Origin: GCA-002701455 sp964342575
Lineage (GTDB): Bacteria > Pseudomonadota > Alphaproteobacteria > Thalassobaculales > Thalassobaculaceae
NCBI GenBank assembly: GCA_964342575.1
Contig: CAYFGZ010000033.1
Location: 1 to 31,800, forward strand
DNA length: 31,800 nucleotides
Direction: 5' to 3'
Position numbers and translations under genes: made by a program
The notes under the pieces: generated by a model
What the model was told of the DNA's origin: nothing
Database searches by the model: none
What the model saw: the letters and a program-made list of their open reading frames with translations, nothing else
In this document: in pieces, positions 30,324 to 31,800 of the stretch
How the letters are laid out: every line of letters begins with the position of its first letter
Numbering within the stretch: the first letter of the stretch is position 1

Positions 30324-31401
30324 TACACTTCTCAACAAACTGGTTCATAGAATAAATACGACTGGCCCCATCAGCGTTGCAGAATTTATGGCCGAATCCC
30401 TGATTCACAAAATTCATGGATACTACACACATGGGGACCCGTTTGGAACAAAAGGCGATTTTACTACAGCGCCCGAAATTTCCCAAATATTTGGCGAATT
30501 ACTAGGGTTGTGGATGGTCACTGTTTTAAATGGTTATAAAACTAATTATCCAATTTGTCTGGTCGAGCTCGGTCCTGGCCGTGGCACATTAATGTCTGAT
30601 ATGTTGCGGACTATGTCTAAATTTATTGACGTAGACACGATGCTCGAAATACACCTTGTTGAAACGAATAAAGACCTACGAACATTGCAAAGCAAGGTAC
30701 TGGAGAAAAACAACACCACTTGGCATGAGGACCTCTCATCATTACCAAATAAACCCTGGTTCTTAATAGCAAATGAATTCCTGGATGCCCTCCCAATACA
30801 TCAAATTGTTAAATTTGATGGAAAGTGGGTAGAGAGATTAATCAGTCAAGCCAAACAGTCCCATAACTTAACTTGGACAATTGGAAGAATGCCTTCTCAA
30901 CTAGGGTTACTAGTTCCAGAGGATGTAAACGCACTTGCAGGCGATAATGCTCTGTTAGAACTATCTCCCGCTGTTCTGGGAATATTAAAGTCCATAGCGG
31001 AAAATATTACTGCCTATGGTGGCGCTGCCCTGATCATTGATTATGGTTATACTCAGCCCACTTTTACCTCGTCGCTTCAGGCGATTAGAAAACATCAATT
31101 CGTCGATCCACTTGAACAGCCTGGTGACGCGGATATTTCTAGCCATATCGACTTCTCATTAATAAAAAGGGAGTCAAACTTTTACGATTTAAATTTTTAT
31201 GGCCCCGTTACTCAGAGGGAATTTCTTACCCGAATGGGTATTAATGAACGCGCCCTCGCTCTGCAGAAAAACAAGGGCTTGGAGGCGTCCAAAAACATAC
31301 AGACGGCCGTAAACCGTTTAATCACTGCCGATGATATGGGAAATCTATTCAAGGTAATTGCGCTTACTTCACATAATATTATACGACCACCAGGGTTTTG
31401 A
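30316..31401 (+). CDS. MidA/NDUFAF7-family SAM-dependent methyltransferase
   Basis: Homologue of mitochondrial MidA/NDUFAF7, an arginine methyltransferase needed for complex I assembly; the bacterial target is not firmly known. FGTKGDFTTAPEISQIFGELLGLW (around residues 36-59) is the family signature, LVELGPGRGTLMSDMLR near residue 81 is the SAM loop, and WFLIANEFLDALPIHQ near 150 is the second conserved block. GAALIIDYGY lies near residue 235 and the C-terminal REFLTRMGI is usual. The 361 residues match. The ATG lies inside the end of lgt (8-base overlap). It is followed 31 bases later by pgeF, completing a known alphaproteobacterial order. Confidence 0.87.
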   Translation: MSDTLLNKLVHRINTTGPISVAEFMAESLIHKIHGYYTHGDPFGTKGDFTTAPEISQIFGELLGLWMVTVLNGYKTNYPICLVELGPGRGTLMSDMLRTMSKFIDVDTMLEIHLVETNKDLRTLQSKVLEKNNTTWHEDLSSLPNKPWFLIANEFLDALPIHQIVKFDGKWVERLISQAKQSHNLTWTIGRMPSQLGLLVPEDVNALAGDNALLELSPAVLGILKSIAENITAYGGAALIIDYGYTQPTFTSSLQAIRKHQFVDPLEQPGDADISSHIDFSLIKRESNFYDLNFYGPVTQREFLTRMGINERALALQKNKGLEASKNIQTAVNRLITADDMGNLFKVIALTSHNIIRPPGF

Positions 31402-31432
31402 AATAAAGTTAGCTATCAAGAAGGGATGCGCA

Positions 31433-31800
31433 GTGTTACAGATTAATGAGTTACATGATGCTTCTATTGTGCACGCCTTTTTTACACGATGTGGTGGATA
31501 TAGCAAAGGCGGTTATAAATCATTGAACTGCGGTTATGGGTCAAAAGATGACAAACTATTAGTGTCCAAAAATAGAGCTGAAGCCATGCAGTCAATCGGC
31601 CTATCAGCCGAAGCTTTGTTAACATGTCATCAGCATCACAGTAACAGCGCTGTGGTCATAAAAGACAATAAAAGCAGTCCATATTTGGTTGCTGATGGAA
31701 TGGTTACAACGTCACCCGGTGTTGCCTTGGGGATCTTAACTGCAGATTGTGGCCCTGTTCTTTTTGCAGATTGTAAATCACGGGTTATTGGAGCCGCTCA
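31433..31800 (+). CDS. pgeF: PgeF/YfiH laccase-domain protein, 3' end outside window
   Basis: A peptidoglycan-editing factor of the multicopper-like purine nucleoside phosphorylase / polyphenol oxidase family. About 122 residues are visible: HAFFTRCGGYSKGGYKSLNCG near the N-terminus (the FTRxGGxSxG motif), the metal-ligand region CHQHHS, and VADGMVTTSPGVALGILTADCGPVLFAD leading to the edge. The start is GTG 31433, with GAAGGGA about seven bases upstream; no other start fits the frame. It continues past base 31800. The order lgt-midA-pgeF supports the call. Confidence 0.88.
   Translation, partial: MLQINELHDASIVHAFFTRCGGYSKGGYKSLNCGYGSKDDKLLVSKNRAEAMQSIGLSAEALLTCHQHHSNSAVVIKDNKSSPYLVADGMVTTSPGVALGILTADCGPVLFADCKSRVIGAA

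Noticed and set aside
1..31800. Mobile elements, phage, CRISPR or defence island
   Set aside because: No transposase, integrase, long direct or inverted repeat pair, spacer array or defence protein was recognised; gene content is metabolic and housekeeping.

Overview
The window looks like chromosomal DNA of an uncultured, probably free-living (plausibly marine) alphaproteobacterium with an AT-leaning genome. This rests on protein families and gene neighbourhoods, not on a marker gene: an ilvE / PetP-type MarR / OmpR / EnvZ block, a ybjN-proC-TetR-csaA block, a UbiK (BMFP) protein, and an lgt-midA-pgeF run are all arrangements familiar from Alphaproteobacteria. Coding density is very high. Many neighbouring genes overlap by 4 bases (ATGA or TTGA), two convergent pairs overlap at their stop codons, and no stretch longer than about 225 bases lacks a gene. 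I saw no rRNA, tRNA, CRISPR array, insertion sequence, integrase or phage gene.

Layout. (1) 1-8375 is a sugar / cell-surface polysaccharide region: a partial nucleotide-sugar dehydrogenase on the minus strand, then seven plus-strand genes (NeuB-type nonulosonate synthase, AsnB-like glutamine amidotransferase, WbpG/PseA-like N-acetyl sugar amidotransferase, zinc-ribbon methyltransferase, WecD-like GNAT acetyltransferase, Gfo/Idh oxidoreductase, DegT aminotransferase). Together they fit synthesis of an amino sugar or nonulosonic acid carrying acetyl, methyl and possibly amidine groups. (2) 8391-14257 continues on the same strand with catabolic enzymes: an epoxide-hydrolase-type alpha/beta hydrolase, a HAD dehalogenase-like enzyme, an M81 (MlrC-type) metallopeptidase, a luciferase-like flavin oxidoreductase and both subunits of a family I CoA-transferase. 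(3) 14254-20698 holds a class I aminotransferase, a zinc amidohydrolase, and a three-part biotin-dependent acyl-CoA carboxylase whose genes diverge from a 225-bp control region. The carboxyltransferase gene is coupled to an atypical YrdC-domain gene. Regions 2 and 3 together could take an amide- or epoxide-containing organic acid through a CoA ester; the substrate is unknown. (4) 20722-24355 is ilvE, divergent from a tightly overlapped marR-ompR-envZ operon. (5) 24379-28358 on the minus strand has a xylose-isomerase-like TIM-barrel protein, then ybjN-proC-TetR-csaA, and ubiK. (6) 28520 to the right edge is hldD-lgt-midA-pgeF, for lipopolysaccharide core heptose, lipoprotein lipidation and cell-envelope upkeep.

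The items most worth following up are the YrdC-like protein coupled to a carboxyltransferase (its substrate-side motif differs from threonylcarbamoyl-AMP synthases), the palindrome between the divergent carboxylase genes, the AsnB plus PseA-like pair with no visible HisH/HisF partner, and the overall catabolic island. Functions are assigned by reading protein motifs by eye; no database search was run. Substrate-level claims are inference.
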